Of a stretch of DNA of 64,000 nucleotides, positions 1-8,694 are shown piece after piece. Numbering within the stretch: the stretch's first letter is position 1; each line of letters begins with the position of its first letter. The position numbers and the translations under genes are program-made. This stretch comes from Ferruginibacter paludis (GTDB lineage Bacteria > Bacteroidota > Bacteroidia > Chitinophagales > Chitinophagaceae), in the NCBI RefSeq assembly GCF_030409685.1, contig NZ_JAUFQJ010000024.1, positions 124,001 to 188,000 of the forward strand, in the 5' to 3' direction. The notes under the pieces were generated by a model. It had not been told where the DNA came from, did not search any database, and saw nothing but the letters and a program-made list of their open reading frames with translations.

Positions 1-789
1 ATTCCATCGGATATCCCATGGCAAATTTGGATAAATATATTCTCTACGAAACTTCTCAGTACGAAAATAGTTTGGCTTAATCAGATATTCTGTTGTCATA
101 TTGTTGGTAGCCATCCCATGTTGCCTGTACCTAACGGTTTCCTTCTCCATAAAATGAAGTTTATAACCGGCCTTCGTAAGGTTCAACCACAATGGATAGT
201 CTTCCTGTAACTGTACCTGCTCATTAAACCCTCCTACAGCTATTTGTGTTTGACGGTTTATAAAACTCGAAGGTGTGAAGGTAATTCTATCGGAAATTAA
301 TAATAATCGGTATTGCTCTTCTGCCGTTATTTCTTCATTAATAATATTTCCAGGCTTCTGAGCGGGTATTATTCGGATAAAATTCTTTTCTTCAAAAGTA
401 TCCAGGTATGTTTTAGCATAAGAAAATAGGATTTTTGCATCGGGTTTGCTTTCGATATAATGCATATTGTCTTCAATACAATTTGGAAACAATGCATCGT
501 CTCCTGCACAATATTTAATCCATTCACCATCGGCCGCGTTTAACCCCCGGTTACAATTTGCCGCGATCCCGGTATTTTTCGGTACGGTAATAATTTCCGT
601 TCTTACAAAACGATTTTTTTTACCTGCCATCCAATCGCGGCAAAGGGAAACTGTATTGTCTGTAGAGTAATCATCCGTAATGATCAACTCCAATTCCTGC
701 CATGTTTGCGCAGCAATACTTTCCAGAGCTTCCATCAAAAAACGGGCAGAATTATAGGTAACAACAATAATGGAAACTAGTGGCTGCAT
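1..789 (-). CDS. Family 2 glycosyltransferase, 3' end cut by window edge
   Basis: The reading frame is open from the ATG at 789 down to position 1 with no stop, so at least 263 residues are present and the C-terminus is missing. The N-terminus (MQPLVSIIVVTYNSARF) and the following ITDDYSTDNT are the classic GT-A nucleotide-sugar binding start of GT2 enzymes. A second acidic patch, WIKYCAGDDALFP, lies around residue 90, and GGFNEQVQLQEDYPLW around residue 190 matches the acceptor-side region of the family. It probably adds one sugar to a lipid-linked polysaccharide repeat unit on the cytoplasmic face of the inner membrane. It is the last visible gene of the minus-strand polysaccharide operon, 72 nt after the flippase gene. 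Donor and linkage cannot be read from sequence. Confidence 0.88.
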   Translation of the reverse strand, partial: MQPLVSIIVVTYNSARFLMEALESIAAQTWQELELIITDDYSTDNTVSLCRDWMAGKKNRFVRTEIITVPKNTGIAANCNRGLNAADGEWIKYCAGDDALFPNCIEDNMHYIESKPDAKILFSYAKTYLDTFEEKNFIRIIPAQKPGNIINEEITAEEQYRLLLISDRITFTPSSFINRQTQIAVGGFNEQVQLQEDYPLWLNLTKAGYKLHFMEKETVRYRQHGMATNNMTTEYLIKPNYFRTEKFRREYIYPNLPWDIRWN

Positions 790-861
790 TTAATATTTTT
801 ATCATTTTAGATTTTTTCCAAAATCAAGATGCTCCTATTTTTTAATGATTGTAAAAAAGGA

Positions 862-2334
862 TTATTTAAATTTATTAAGAATTGAAAGGATTCCAATTCT
901 TTTATCAATTTCTCTCGCTGAATACCATCCGATCATTAAAAAAATAATCGTGCCACTATAATAAGCCACCGGGTAACCATACAACCGGGCTATTAAAAAA
1001 GCAATCAGGCAGCCTACAAATTGAATGCTGAATATTTTTATAAAAGTGTTCGAGAAAGAAAATTGATACTTCGAAACACAGACAATCCAAACAAATAAAA
1101 ATGATAAAATAAATCCGAAAGTAAAAGAGATACCAAGGCCCTCGAGACCAAGATAATGATAACCTAAAATATTTGAAAGTAATACCACAACACCCCCTGC
1201 AACTTCAATTATCAAAAACAATTTGCCATCTCCTTTTGCCGCAATTATAAATCCCAAACTCCAGGTGGCCGCCTTTAACAACAATCCTAAAACCACCCAT
1301 TGCACAAAAACAATAATCGGGATAAAATCTTTTGATAATAATATCCGGATAACCAGGGGAGTTGTAGAGATCAGCAAAATCAACAATGGTGCAATTATTA
1401 GCAGGGATATTTCTGCCTGTTGGTTTACCACTTCATTTACTTTTTCCCTGTCTTTATTTACGGCAGCCAGCCTCGGGAAAAAATCGGTGCCCATAGCGGT
1501 AAAAATAAGTCCCACATAACCATCCGTAAGACTCCAACCTGCCTGGTATAAACCAACATCCGCAATACTGCCGGTTCTGCTGATATAAATATTTACAAGA
1601 TAGCTAACAGCTACGCCTACAAAGCCACTAAGCGTCATCATTATCCCCAGCTTTGCCATTCCAAGGCCCTCGCGATAGCTCGCTTTATAACTAACCGTAA
1701 CTTTTTCTGTTTTTATTCTTCGGGCATAATACCAGGTAAGCAGTAATGTTATTAAGGCCGTAATAATAAAAGTGGGCACAATCCCCTTAATACCAAAATA
1801 ATAATATAAAGGCAGGGAAGCCAGCAGCCCGAGTACTGAACCAGTTACACTGGCCTGGGCCATGTCTTTAATCCGGCGCATGCCTCTTAATAGCGCCCCC
1901 TGACCAGTACTAATTGCATTGATAATGAAGGTAACCGATAACCAAACAAATGCAAGGGTATATTCCTTGTTTCCAAAGGTCCATTGACTTAACTGCGATG
2001 CCAGCAACAAGGAGGCCAGCGCACCAATAATACCCGTAAACCAAACCCAACGTCGAAAGACTGTAATTACCCTGGATATGCGGTTTATATCCCCGGTTCC
2101 ATTTGCTTCTGATATGTCCTTAACCGCACTAAATCCAAGGCCTAAACCACTTAAAGTGCTTATTAAAGTGGTGGTAGATTTAAGTAAACCAAAAACCCCC
2201 ATGCCGGCTGCTCCTAAAAGTACCGCAACAAATTTTGCCCTTACAATTGAAAGTATAATATTAAAGACTTGTACACCGCCGAAAATAGAAGTTGCTTTAA
2301 ATATCTGCCTGTAAGCACTTTGCTCTTTACTCAT
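862..2334 (-). CDS. Wzx-type polysaccharide flippase (MOP superfamily)
   Basis: A 490-residue, very hydrophobic protein with about a dozen or more membrane segments and short charged loops. The start, ATSIFGGVQVFNIILSIVRAK, is typical of O-antigen translocases (RfbX/Wzx) of the multidrug/oligosaccharidyl-lipid/polysaccharide exporter superfamily. Its likely role is to flip the undecaprenyl-linked repeat unit from the cytoplasmic to the periplasmic side of the inner membrane. Its first 8 nt overlap the end of the hexapeptide acetyltransferase gene, which suggests translational coupling. A Wzy polymerase was not found in the window and would be expected further along the operon. Confidence 0.9.
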   Translation of the reverse strand: MSKEQSAYRQIFKATSIFGGVQVFNIILSIVRAKFVAVLLGAAGMGVFGLLKSTTTLISTLSGLGLGFSAVKDISEANGTGDINRISRVITVFRRWVWFTGIIGALASLLLASQLSQWTFGNKEYTLAFVWLSVTFIINAISTGQGALLRGMRRIKDMAQASVTGSVLGLLASLPLYYYFGIKGIVPTFIITALITLLLTWYYARRIKTEKVTVSYKASYREGLGMAKLGIMMTLSGFVGVAVSYLVNIYISRTGSIADVGLYQAGWSLTDGYVGLIFTAMGTDFFPRLAAVNKDREKVNEVVNQQAEISLLIIAPLLILLISTTPLVIRILLSKDFIPIIVFVQWVVLGLLLKAATWSLGFIIAAKGDGKLFLIIEVAGGVVVLLSNILGYHYLGLEGLGISFTFGFILSFLFVWIVCVSKYQFSFSNTFIKIFSIQFVGCLIAFLIARLYGYPVAYYSGTIIFLMIGWYSAREIDKRIGILSILNKFK

Positions 2335-2956
2335 ATAGTTGCCTGATTATCTTTGCCGGTACACCGCCAATAATAACATTTGCCGGAAATTTCCCAGTTA
2401 CAATAGCACCGGCTCCTACAATTGTATTATCACCTATTTCCGAATTTTTAAGAATGGTAACATTATTACCAATCCAAACATTTCGTCCAATAATAACTTT
2501 TCCTATTTCGCCTACTTCTCCCCTTTTATCAGGTGCCATTCCGTGTCCTTCATGATCTATTATAGAAACACCTTGTCCGATAAGTGTATCATTTCCTATT
2601 TCAATTAATTGTGCCGCACAGAGAATTAAATTGTTATTTGAGTTAACATTATCACCAATTACAATTTCAGCAGATGTGTATCGTGGCTGTATCTCAATTA
2701 ATCCCCTGTGAAAATTGCCCCCTAATTTATAACCAAATGAACATTTTGTTCCTATGGACACTTTACCATTACCCGATACAAGTATCTTTTGATTACATAC
2801 CGGATAATCTTTAAAGATTACATCCTTGCGAATAATTTTTTGAAAATTGGGCAAAATGAATTTGAATAACCTTTTATAATAAAGTCGGCCCAAACGAAAA
2901 GGCAGGGTAATCCTAAAATAAAGTCCTTTTAAAATTCGATTGGTGAGTGGATTCAT
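2327..2956 (-). CDS. Left-handed beta-helix (hexapeptide) acyltransferase
   Basis: The protein has 209 residues with repeated hexapeptides such as IVIGDN, IEIGND, LIGQGV, VIIGRN, VWIGNN, SEIGDN and IVGAGA from about residue 95 to 200. It ends in GGVPAKIIRQ, the standard end of the maltose/serine/xenobiotic acetyltransferase fold. DHEGHG near residue 135 is the likely catalytic histidine region. The N-terminal 60 residues are basic and may lie along the membrane. It probably O- or N-acetylates a sugar of the polysaccharide repeat. It starts directly after the aminotransferase gene, with no gap between the two coding regions. A second hexapeptide enzyme is encoded at 6573-7265, so the two probably act on different positions. 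Confidence 0.85.
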   Translation of the reverse strand: MNPLTNRILKGLYFRITLPFRLGRLYYKRLFKFILPNFQKIIRKDVIFKDYPVCNQKILVSGNGKVSIGTKCSFGYKLGGNFHRGLIEIQPRYTSAEIVIGDNVNSNNNLILCAAQLIEIGNDTLIGQGVSIIDHEGHGMAPDKRGEVGEIGKVIIGRNVWIGNNVTILKNSEIGDNTIVGAGAIVTGKFPANVIIGGVPAKIIRQLYE

Positions 2957-4084
2957 TTACAACTGACTATTGTACAGATTCATTATTTCAGCGACTCTTT
3001 TAACTTCATTTTCTGTCATTACAGGGCTGATGGGAAGACTTAATACTTCGTTGTGAATTTGTTCCGTTACCGGTAGGCTCAAACCATTTAATTCTTTGTA
3101 GGCTACTTGTTTATGAGGCGGAATGGGATAATGAATCAGCGTTTGAATACCGTTTTCCGTAAGAAAAATTTGCAACTTGTTCCGGTCGGGTGTTCTGATA
3201 ACAAAGATATGCCAGGCGTGGGAAACTGAAAAAGCTGTATAGCCAGGTAAAATTATTTCAGGATGATGAATGTTGTCGCAATAGTATTGGGCAATTTGAG
3301 TTCGGCGTTTATTTTCGGTATCTATATATTTCAACTTTACATCGAGCAAAGCGGCTTGTATTTCATCCAGGCGACTGTTAAGCCCCTGGTATTTGTTTAC
3401 ATATTTTTGTGTGCTTCCATAATTTGCTAATGCCCTGATTATAACTGCCAACTCATCATCATTGGTGGTTACAGCACCTGAATCCCCCAATGCACCAAGG
3501 TTTTTTCCGGGATAAAAACTAAATCCAGCTGCATCGCCCAATGCCCCGGTTCTAACAACTTCATTTTGTTTATTCGCATATCCTGCACCAATAGCCTGTG
3601 CATTGTCTTCTATCACCTTAAGATGATACTTTTGGGCGATAGCGCTCAATCGTTCAGACCAGCAAGTTTGACCATATAAATGTACTACCAGTATCGCCTT
3701 TGTTTTTTCGGTAATTTGGTTTTCAACTAAATCAATATCCAGGTTGTAGGTATTGATATGGGGTTCCACCAATATTGGCTTTAACCTGTTGTCAGTTATA
3801 GACAGTATGGAAGCGATGTAAGTATTAGCAGGTACAATAATTTCATCTCCTTCCTGCATTACTCCCATTTCAATATATGCTTTCAACACCAGCCGTAATG
3901 CATCCAACCCATTTGCAACACCAATTGCATGTTTAGTTCCAATATATGCGGCTAAATTGTGCTCAAAGTTTTTCACTTCGTTACCCAACAGGTACCAACC
4001 ACTATCTATTACCCTTGCTGCAGCTTCCTTTAGTTCTGCTGCATATTGTTGATTTATTTGTTGAAGGTCTAAAAATTTAATCAT
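2957..4084 (-). CDS. DegT/DnrJ/EryC1/StrS sugar aminotransferase (FdtB/QdtB-like)
   Basis: At 375 residues this is the full length of the family. DNAQAIGAGY near 160 is the cofactor-facing acidic region, and GFSFYPGKNLGALGD carries the Schiff-base lysine, K194. The C-terminus HAWHIFVIRTP and HYPIPPHKQ fits nucleotide-sugar 3-aminotransferases such as FdtB and QdtB. The predicted reaction is PLP-dependent transfer of an amino group from glutamate to a dTDP-3-keto-6-deoxyhexose. This inference rests on the two FdtA-type 3,4-ketoisomerases in the same operon (8259-9084), which would supply the 3-keto substrate. Without a close reference, an AT at another ring position cannot be excluded. Confidence 0.9.
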   Translation of the reverse strand: MIKFLDLQQINQQYAAELKEAAARVIDSGWYLLGNEVKNFEHNLAAYIGTKHAIGVANGLDALRLVLKAYIEMGVMQEGDEIIVPANTYIASILSITDNRLKPILVEPHINTYNLDIDLVENQITEKTKAILVVHLYGQTCWSERLSAIAQKYHLKVIEDNAQAIGAGYANKQNEVVRTGALGDAAGFSFYPGKNLGALGDSGAVTTNDDELAVIIRALANYGSTQKYVNKYQGLNSRLDEIQAALLDVKLKYIDTENKRRTQIAQYYCDNIHHPEIILPGYTAFSVSHAWHIFVIRTPDRNKLQIFLTENGIQTLIHYPIPPHKQVAYKELNGLSLPVTEQIHNEVLSLPISPVMTENEVKRVAEIMNLYNSQL

Positions 4085-4106
4085 GGATTTAATTGTTAAG
4101 ATTTAA

Positions 4107-4364
4107 CTAGTGATTATTTGATTGATCTTTCAATTTCGAGTCTACTACACAAATTAAATCACCTACGTTTTGTATGCTTGCCAGTTCTCTTATTTTAAAG
4201 CTTATATGAAAATAAGTTTCTACTTCTTTGATCATAATCAGGTGTGCCAACGAGTCCCATTTTTCTACATCCCTGGATGACATCCGCTCTGTGAGTACTA
4301 AACCTGGTTCTGCAAAAACTTTTCTGAAGATTTCTGTCAGACCGTCTAATGTTTTATTTTCCAT
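4107..4364 (-). CDS. Acyl carrier protein
   Basis: This 85-residue protein has the carrier motif WDSLAH, with the phosphopantetheine-accepting serine at S38 (DSL). A four-helix pattern follows and the protein is acidic overall. It is not the housekeeping fatty-acid ACP: that gene normally sits with fab genes, while this copy lies between an aminotransferase and a GNAT gene in a polysaccharide operon. The adenylation enzyme at 5040-6545 is its likely loading partner. Together they would hold an activated acid as a thioester for transfer to an amino sugar. A 4'-phosphopantetheinyl transferase must come from elsewhere in the genome. Confidence 0.88.
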   Translation of the reverse strand: MENKTLDGLTEIFRKVFAEPGLVLTERMSSRDVEKWDSLAHLIMIKEVETYFHISFKIRELASIQNVGDLICVVDSKLKDQSNNH

Positions 4365-4382
4365 TATACATTGCTTTTAATT

Positions 4383-5039
4383 TTAAACGCCCAGTTTCAT
4401 TAAAATTTTCGACCGACCGGGGAGGTAATCCAAAATGGCATCAGTGGAACATTCAACTTCGCCTATTTTTTTAAAACCACATTTTTCGTAAACGCGGATA
4501 GCAGGAAGATTGTTTCCAAATACCTGAACATGTACCTCTGTTAAGGTATCCATTTTGGATTTCGATCGTTCTATTTGTGCTTTAATAAGTTGCTGAGTTA
4601 GGTTGTTTCCTCTGTGATCCGGGGAAACATAGACCAACCCAATTTGTAATACCCCCCTTGCAACTTCGATGTGTAATTCACCTATTATATTTGAAATAGT
4701 TGATGCCCTTTTTATAACTTCAAGGGGAAGTGTACATGCTAACAGACTTCCCTTCATTGAGGTTGAAGAAACGCCCTCCTCTCCTTCCAGCCAGGCACCA
4801 ACTGCTGCAGCTATTTCGCCATGTCTTTCGGCAACAAGGAAACTACTCAATGATAATTCACATCCATCAATTTCTTCCTGCAGTATTTTTTGCAAACAAT
4901 CATTGGTTTCCTGAATCGATAACCCGAAAATGGTAGCATAACTTAATCTTTCGCTACCGCTTTTTTCTGCCTCAATAATTGTTTCAACTAAAAACGGGAT
5001 ATCCTGAATAGTTGCCCTTCTAATTGTGTAACTATTCAT
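4383..5039 (-). CDS. GNAT-family N-acyltransferase
   Basis: The 218-residue protein has the N-terminal YTIRRATIQDIPFLVETI typical of GNAT enzymes. The acyl-CoA/pantetheine binding motif, VSPDHRGNNLTQQLI, is near residue 140-155, followed by NNLPAIRVYEKCGFKKIG, the usual beta-bulge and C-terminal strand. GNATs use acyl-CoA, but some take acyl-ACP. Because this gene sits between the ACP and adenylation genes (about 20 nt from the ACP, directly after the ligase), it is a candidate for moving the ACP-bound acid onto the sugar amine. That role is inferred from position only. Confidence 0.82.
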   Translation of the reverse strand: MNSYTIRRATIQDIPFLVETIIEAEKSGSERLSYATIFGLSIQETNDCLQKILQEEIDGCELSLSSFLVAERHGEIAAAVGAWLEGEEGVSSTSMKGSLLACTLPLEVIKRASTISNIIGELHIEVARGVLQIGLVYVSPDHRGNNLTQQLIKAQIERSKSKMDTLTEVHVQVFGNNLPAIRVYEKCGFKKIGEVECSTDAILDYLPGRSKILMKLGV

Positions 5040-6545
5040 TTATAACAAAGCATCTTTAAGTTTATTTCGATCGATTTTTCCACTGGTATTGATTGGAAAT
5101 TCTGTTATGAATTTATATGTAGTTGGAATCATGTAGGGAGGTAGCTTTAATCGCAGATAATTATCAACAGTTAACCGGTCCATATCAGGCGATTCAATTA
5201 TAAGTCCAATCTCGGTATTGCCTGATGCACCAATAAAAGGAATGGCTATAGCATTTTTGCCCTCCAAAAATGACCTTGCATGGCCTTCAATTTCACCTAA
5301 TTCCACCCGATACCCTTGTATTTTTGCCTGGTTATCAATTCTTCCCGAGTACATTAAATCACCTTCTACATCAATATAACAGAGATCGCCTGTATGGTAA
5401 AATCGTGTAGCAATATTATTATAATTCAATTGAAAAAAAGATTCACTGTTCTTTTCCTCATTTTTCCAGTACCCAGGTGTTAGTTGTTTGCCTGCAATAC
5501 AAAGTTCACCCTTCTGGCCTTTTTCCAGCACCCTATTATGATCGTCCACAATTACAGCCTCAAACCCGTCCATCGGTTTGCCAATGCTTAACAACCCATT
5601 ATATGATTTTATTCCTTTTTCAAAATCCACCTTATAGTAAGTGCAATAAATAGTGCCTTCAGTTGGACCATAAAAATCATATACTTCAGCGTTGGGAATA
5701 CAATGATGCCACGCTGCAATCAAATCCATTGGTGATGCTTCAGCAGTAAGAATACAATATTTCATAGACGGAACCCTGATCTCATCAAAATAAGGTTTAA
5801 GGAATCGAAGCATAGAAGGTGCCATTGATCCAAAAGTTAATTGATGATCTTCCAGCAATGTAAAAACATAACTGTATTTTATTTTTTCTGTTGGAATTGT
5901 ATAAACGCAGGCGCCTTTTAATAGTGGAATGAGATACGATTGCACCGAAACATCAAATGTAAGATCAAAGCATTGCAAACATTTATCCTGTTCATCTAAC
6001 ACAATACCTGTTGCCCAAAAAGAGGCAACAAAAGAAGCAATGTTATTTCTGTTTATTGCAACACCTTTGGGCTTTCCTGTTGTTCCGGAGGTAAACAGGA
6101 TATAGGCTAATTCATTTTCTGAAAAATCGATTAAATCACTAAAATTATTGGGGGCGTTTTCCAGTGTTCCAGTATTAACTACTGATACCCCTTTGAAGTT
6201 TGCCTTGCCTGCTGAATCAAAAACAACCCCAAGGTTAACCTGGCTAATAATCTCCAAAGATCTGCTTACAGGCTGCAGCCCATGTAGAGGGATATAGGCT
6301 TTTCCTTCCATCCAAATTGCAAAAATAGAAGCGTAGGTTTCAATATCATCATTGGTAATTAATCCAATATATTGTTGACCGGAAGCAGTTGCTTTTATTT
6401 TATTCCGGATTTTTGAAATTACTTCTCCAAATTGTTTGTAAGTAAAAAAACGATTGTCGATGCAAAATGCATGCTGCTGGCTTTCGCTTTCAATAAATTC
6501 AACAATTGGGTTAATAATTAAGTTTCTAAAACTCATAGTTCCCAT
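5040..6545 (-). CDS. Stand-alone adenylation enzyme (DltA/NRPS A-domain-like)
   Basis: The protein has 501 residues, the length of D-alanine-carrier ligases and single NRPS A domains. Motifs appear in order: AYILFTSGTTGKPKG (A3, about residues 147-161), YDFYGPTEGT (A5), YHTGDL (A7) and NTSGKIDRNKL with the catalytic lysine near the C-terminus (A10). It should activate a carboxylic or amino acid with ATP and load it on the carrier protein at 4107-4364. Substrate choice cannot be read confidently: A4 is FDLTFDVSVQS, where amino-acid-activating domains often have an aspartate pocket residue. The start at 6545 is an ATG; a second ATG lies three codons in. Confidence 0.87.
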   Translation of the reverse strand: MGTMSFRNLIINPIVEFIESESQQHAFCIDNRFFTYKQFGEVISKIRNKIKATASGQQYIGLITNDDIETYASIFAIWMEGKAYIPLHGLQPVSRSLEIISQVNLGVVFDSAGKANFKGVSVVNTGTLENAPNNFSDLIDFSENELAYILFTSGTTGKPKGVAINRNNIASFVASFWATGIVLDEQDKCLQCFDLTFDVSVQSYLIPLLKGACVYTIPTEKIKYSYVFTLLEDHQLTFGSMAPSMLRFLKPYFDEIRVPSMKYCILTAEASPMDLIAAWHHCIPNAEVYDFYGPTEGTIYCTYYKVDFEKGIKSYNGLLSIGKPMDGFEAVIVDDHNRVLEKGQKGELCIAGKQLTPGYWKNEEKNSESFFQLNYNNIATRFYHTGDLCYIDVEGDLMYSGRIDNQAKIQGYRVELGEIEGHARSFLEGKNAIAIPFIGASGNTEIGLIIESPDMDRLTVDNYLRLKLPPYMIPTTYKFITEFPINTSGKIDRNKLKDALL

Positions 6546-6572
6546 TAACTTATTAATTGTAGTTAGTTGCTG

Positions 6573-7265
6573 TTAAAATTTGGGCTTAAAATCCCGGTAC
6601 TCACCATATGTCTTTGCAGAGATAGGAGATTTTTTTGCCGGGTTTCCGACATATACGCTATCCGCTTCCGTACTTTTAGTTACAACGGCGGCCATAGCAA
6701 TAAAGCAGTCTTCCCCTATTTCGAGTGTATCAGAAATAGATGAGTTAATACCTAAAAAACAATTTTTCCCAATTTTTGTCAACCCCGCTATTATTACGTG
6801 TCCTGCTAAAAAGCAATTATCTCCTATAATGGATCGGTGCCCAATATAATTACCACCCCACAAAATTACATTGTCACCAATTTTTACAAATGGTTGCAAT
6901 ACATTGCCACTTAAAATAAAACAGTTATCTCCAATTGCTACATTATGCCAGACAGATGCACCGGAGCTGATATACGAAGCAAATTGGTACCCTTTTTCTT
7001 TTGCGAGATTAAACATCCTGGTTCTTGCAGTATTTAAGTTGGTGGAAATAATAGCAACAAATACTTTATACTCTTTTGGTGGAAAGTAAGTCTCACATTC
7101 TTCAAAAGGCACTACCGGTAAGCCTAAAAATTCACTTTTGTCCAGGTATTTTATTTCAACCGCAAATCCACAAACCTCGTAGAAAGAATCATGCGTAAAA
7201 TATTCGTAGGCTAAATGAGCCGTTTCCCCTGCACCTATTAAAAATATTTTTTCTTTTTTTTTCAT
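6573..7265 (-). CDS. NeuD/PglD-like sugar O/N-acyltransferase
   Basis: The 230-residue protein has an N-terminal nucleotide-binding-like domain (IFLIGAGETAHLAYEYF, residues 6-22), followed from about residue 100 by hexapeptide repeats (VAIGDN, VKIGDN, IIGDN, TKIGKN, LEIGED). This two-part layout is that of the NeuD/PglD family, trimeric acetyl-CoA-dependent enzymes that acylate amino sugars or sialic acids. It lies between the adenylation enzyme and the FemAB-like gene. It is therefore one of three or four acyltransferases that could modify the operon's amino sugar. The C-terminus is short (SPISAKTYGEYRDFKPKF). Confidence 0.85.
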   Translation of the reverse strand: MKKKEKIFLIGAGETAHLAYEYFTHDSFYEVCGFAVEIKYLDKSEFLGLPVVPFEECETYFPPKEYKVFVAIISTNLNTARTRMFNLAKEKGYQFASYISSGASVWHNVAIGDNCFILSGNVLQPFVKIGDNVILWGGNYIGHRSIIGDNCFLAGHVIIAGLTKIGKNCFLGINSSISDTLEIGEDCFIAMAAVVTKSTEADSVYVGNPAKKSPISAKTYGEYRDFKPKF

Positions 7266-7338
7266 TTGTAGAATTTATTTGAATCAATCTCTTCCTGTAT
7301 GCTGCATTTGATAAAGAGCAGTAAAGAATTACCCGGTC

Positions 7339-8262
7339 TCATTTCCAGGTAAATGAAAACCGCAGCGAGGTAATGCATTCATGTGTTTCCTTAAACCTGA
7401 GTAATCCCTCATTAGGCACACCCGATTCAGTAGATTTACCCAGGTCGATAAATTGAAATCCGGCCTTTTTATAAAAACACCACAACTGAAAAACAAGAAA
7501 ATCCATTGCCCTTGCCGGTCTGCCTTCCATAGCATCTCCCCAAAAAACTGCGAATGAAATTTTTGAATTAATTCTATAAAAAATTGCGGCGGCTAACATT
7601 TCACCGGCAGGGTTTATTACCTTAAAATAATCGGTAGCAAACAGTTTACCTGCTTCCTGCAAATCATTGAATGTCATAAAAATTGGGCGACCTACCCTTG
7701 CCCTGTTTTCCACTATCAGGTTATAAACCAACTCCATCTCATTTACATCATTTACCAAACAAAAAGCAAGCTTATTTTTTACTGCCTGGTTATAATAAGT
7801 TCTTGTGGCGCCGTGTGTAAAAGCCTCCTGAAATTGAGTTAAGTCAACCCAATTGGTAATATCGGGCGTTTGCATTTTAAAACCCAGTCGTATAAATGTA
7901 TTGGCGACTTTTGAATTGAAAGAATGGGAATAAATATCAGGAGGAAGAGTAACATGAATATTATTCCATTTTTCAAGCTCAGCGTACGCCATCAAATCAA
8001 TCATAAAACTTTCGATCGCTGCAGGGTAAACATTATCATGCTTAAAATGAAAACCACCGAATGGGGCAGAAAATGGTGACAATAAAATCCCGTCCTTTAC
8101 GCCAGCCATTAATCCCATTTGAACCTTATCGGTATCCTGAATTAAACGAACTATTTTATCTGCTTTTCCCTCATTCAGTTTCAAAAATGATTCTGAAACA
8201 AAAGGATTTGGATCAATGGGCAGGTAATAGTTAAATTGCGATGGCTCAACATTCAATATCAT
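7339..8262 (-). CDS. FemAB/GNAT-like (Acetyltransf_6 type) acyltransferase
   Basis: A 307-residue protein with no membrane segment. The C-terminal third has the pattern RAMDFLVFQLWCFYKKAGFQFIDLGKSTESG followed by GLLRFKETHECITSLRFSF. This matches the FemAB-like or BioF2-like GNAT fold found in many exopolysaccharide clusters. Such enzymes transfer aminoacyl or acyl groups from a tRNA or thioester donor to an amine. With an adenylation enzyme and carrier protein three to five genes downstream, it is a strong alternative to the GNAT at 4383 as the final acyl transferase. Its start overlaps the end of the isomerase gene at 8259 by 4 nt. Confidence 0.72.
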   Translation of the reverse strand: MILNVEPSQFNYYLPIDPNPFVSESFLKLNEGKADKIVRLIQDTDKVQMGLMAGVKDGILLSPFSAPFGGFHFKHDNVYPAAIESFMIDLMAYAELEKWNNIHVTLPPDIYSHSFNSKVANTFIRLGFKMQTPDITNWVDLTQFQEAFTHGATRTYYNQAVKNKLAFCLVNDVNEMELVYNLIVENRARVGRPIFMTFNDLQEAGKLFATDYFKVINPAGEMLAAAIFYRINSKISFAVFWGDAMEGRPARAMDFLVFQLWCFYKKAGFQFIDLGKSTESGVPNEGLLRFKETHECITSLRFSFTWK

Positions 8263-8693
8263 TCAGCATGAAGGTTTTTTGTATATTCAATAAAGGATTG
8301 GTAGTCTCTGATATAATCATCTGCACTGTAAGTATGCGAGGCTAATACCAGGCAGATAGCACCTGAAGAAAAACTTTTTTCTGCTGCCCATATTCCGGGA
8401 GGAATGTGTAAACCGTGGTACGGCCGGTTAAGCATCATGGTCCTTTTGGTTTTACCATCATTTAATTCAATTTCAAAACTTCCACTCGCTGCAATTAAAA
8501 ACTGGTGGCATGCTTTGTGCGCATGTGCACCTCTATCTTCACCGCCAGGGATATCGTAAATATAAAAAATGCGGTTGATGTCAAAGGGTATTTCGCGGCT
8601 ATTGTTAATGGCGGTAATGCTTCCATTTCTATCACCCAATTGGGGTAACCCGATAATAGAACAATTAAATACAGTAGGCCGACTCATATTCAA
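8259..8693 (-). CDS. FdtA/QdtA-type dTDP-4-keto-6-deoxyhexose 3,4-ketoisomerase
   Basis: This 144-residue single-cupin protein carries the family signature: YDIPGGEDRGAHAHK with H57 and H59, then LIAASGSFEIELNDG, LNRPYHGLHIPPGIW and ADDYIRD. FdtA and QdtA move the keto group of dTDP-4-keto-6-deoxyglucose from C4 to C3, giving the substrate for a DegT aminotransferase such as the one at 2957. The active-site histidine pair is present, so I expect this copy to be catalytic. The galacto (FdtA) or gluco (QdtA) product cannot be decided by eye. It overlaps the next gene by 4 nt and follows a second isomerase homologue after 1 nt. Confidence 0.88.
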   Translation of the reverse strand: MNMSRPTVFNCSIIGLPQLGDRNGSITAINNSREIPFDINRIFYIYDIPGGEDRGAHAHKACHQFLIAASGSFEIELNDGKTKRTMMLNRPYHGLHIPPGIWAAEKSFSSGAICLVLASHTYSADDYIRDYQSFIEYTKNLHAE

Positions 8694-8694
8694 C

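Noticed and set aside
7329..7535. A 68-codon minus-strand frame
   Set aside because: It is another frame of the FemAB-like gene, which covers almost all of it.
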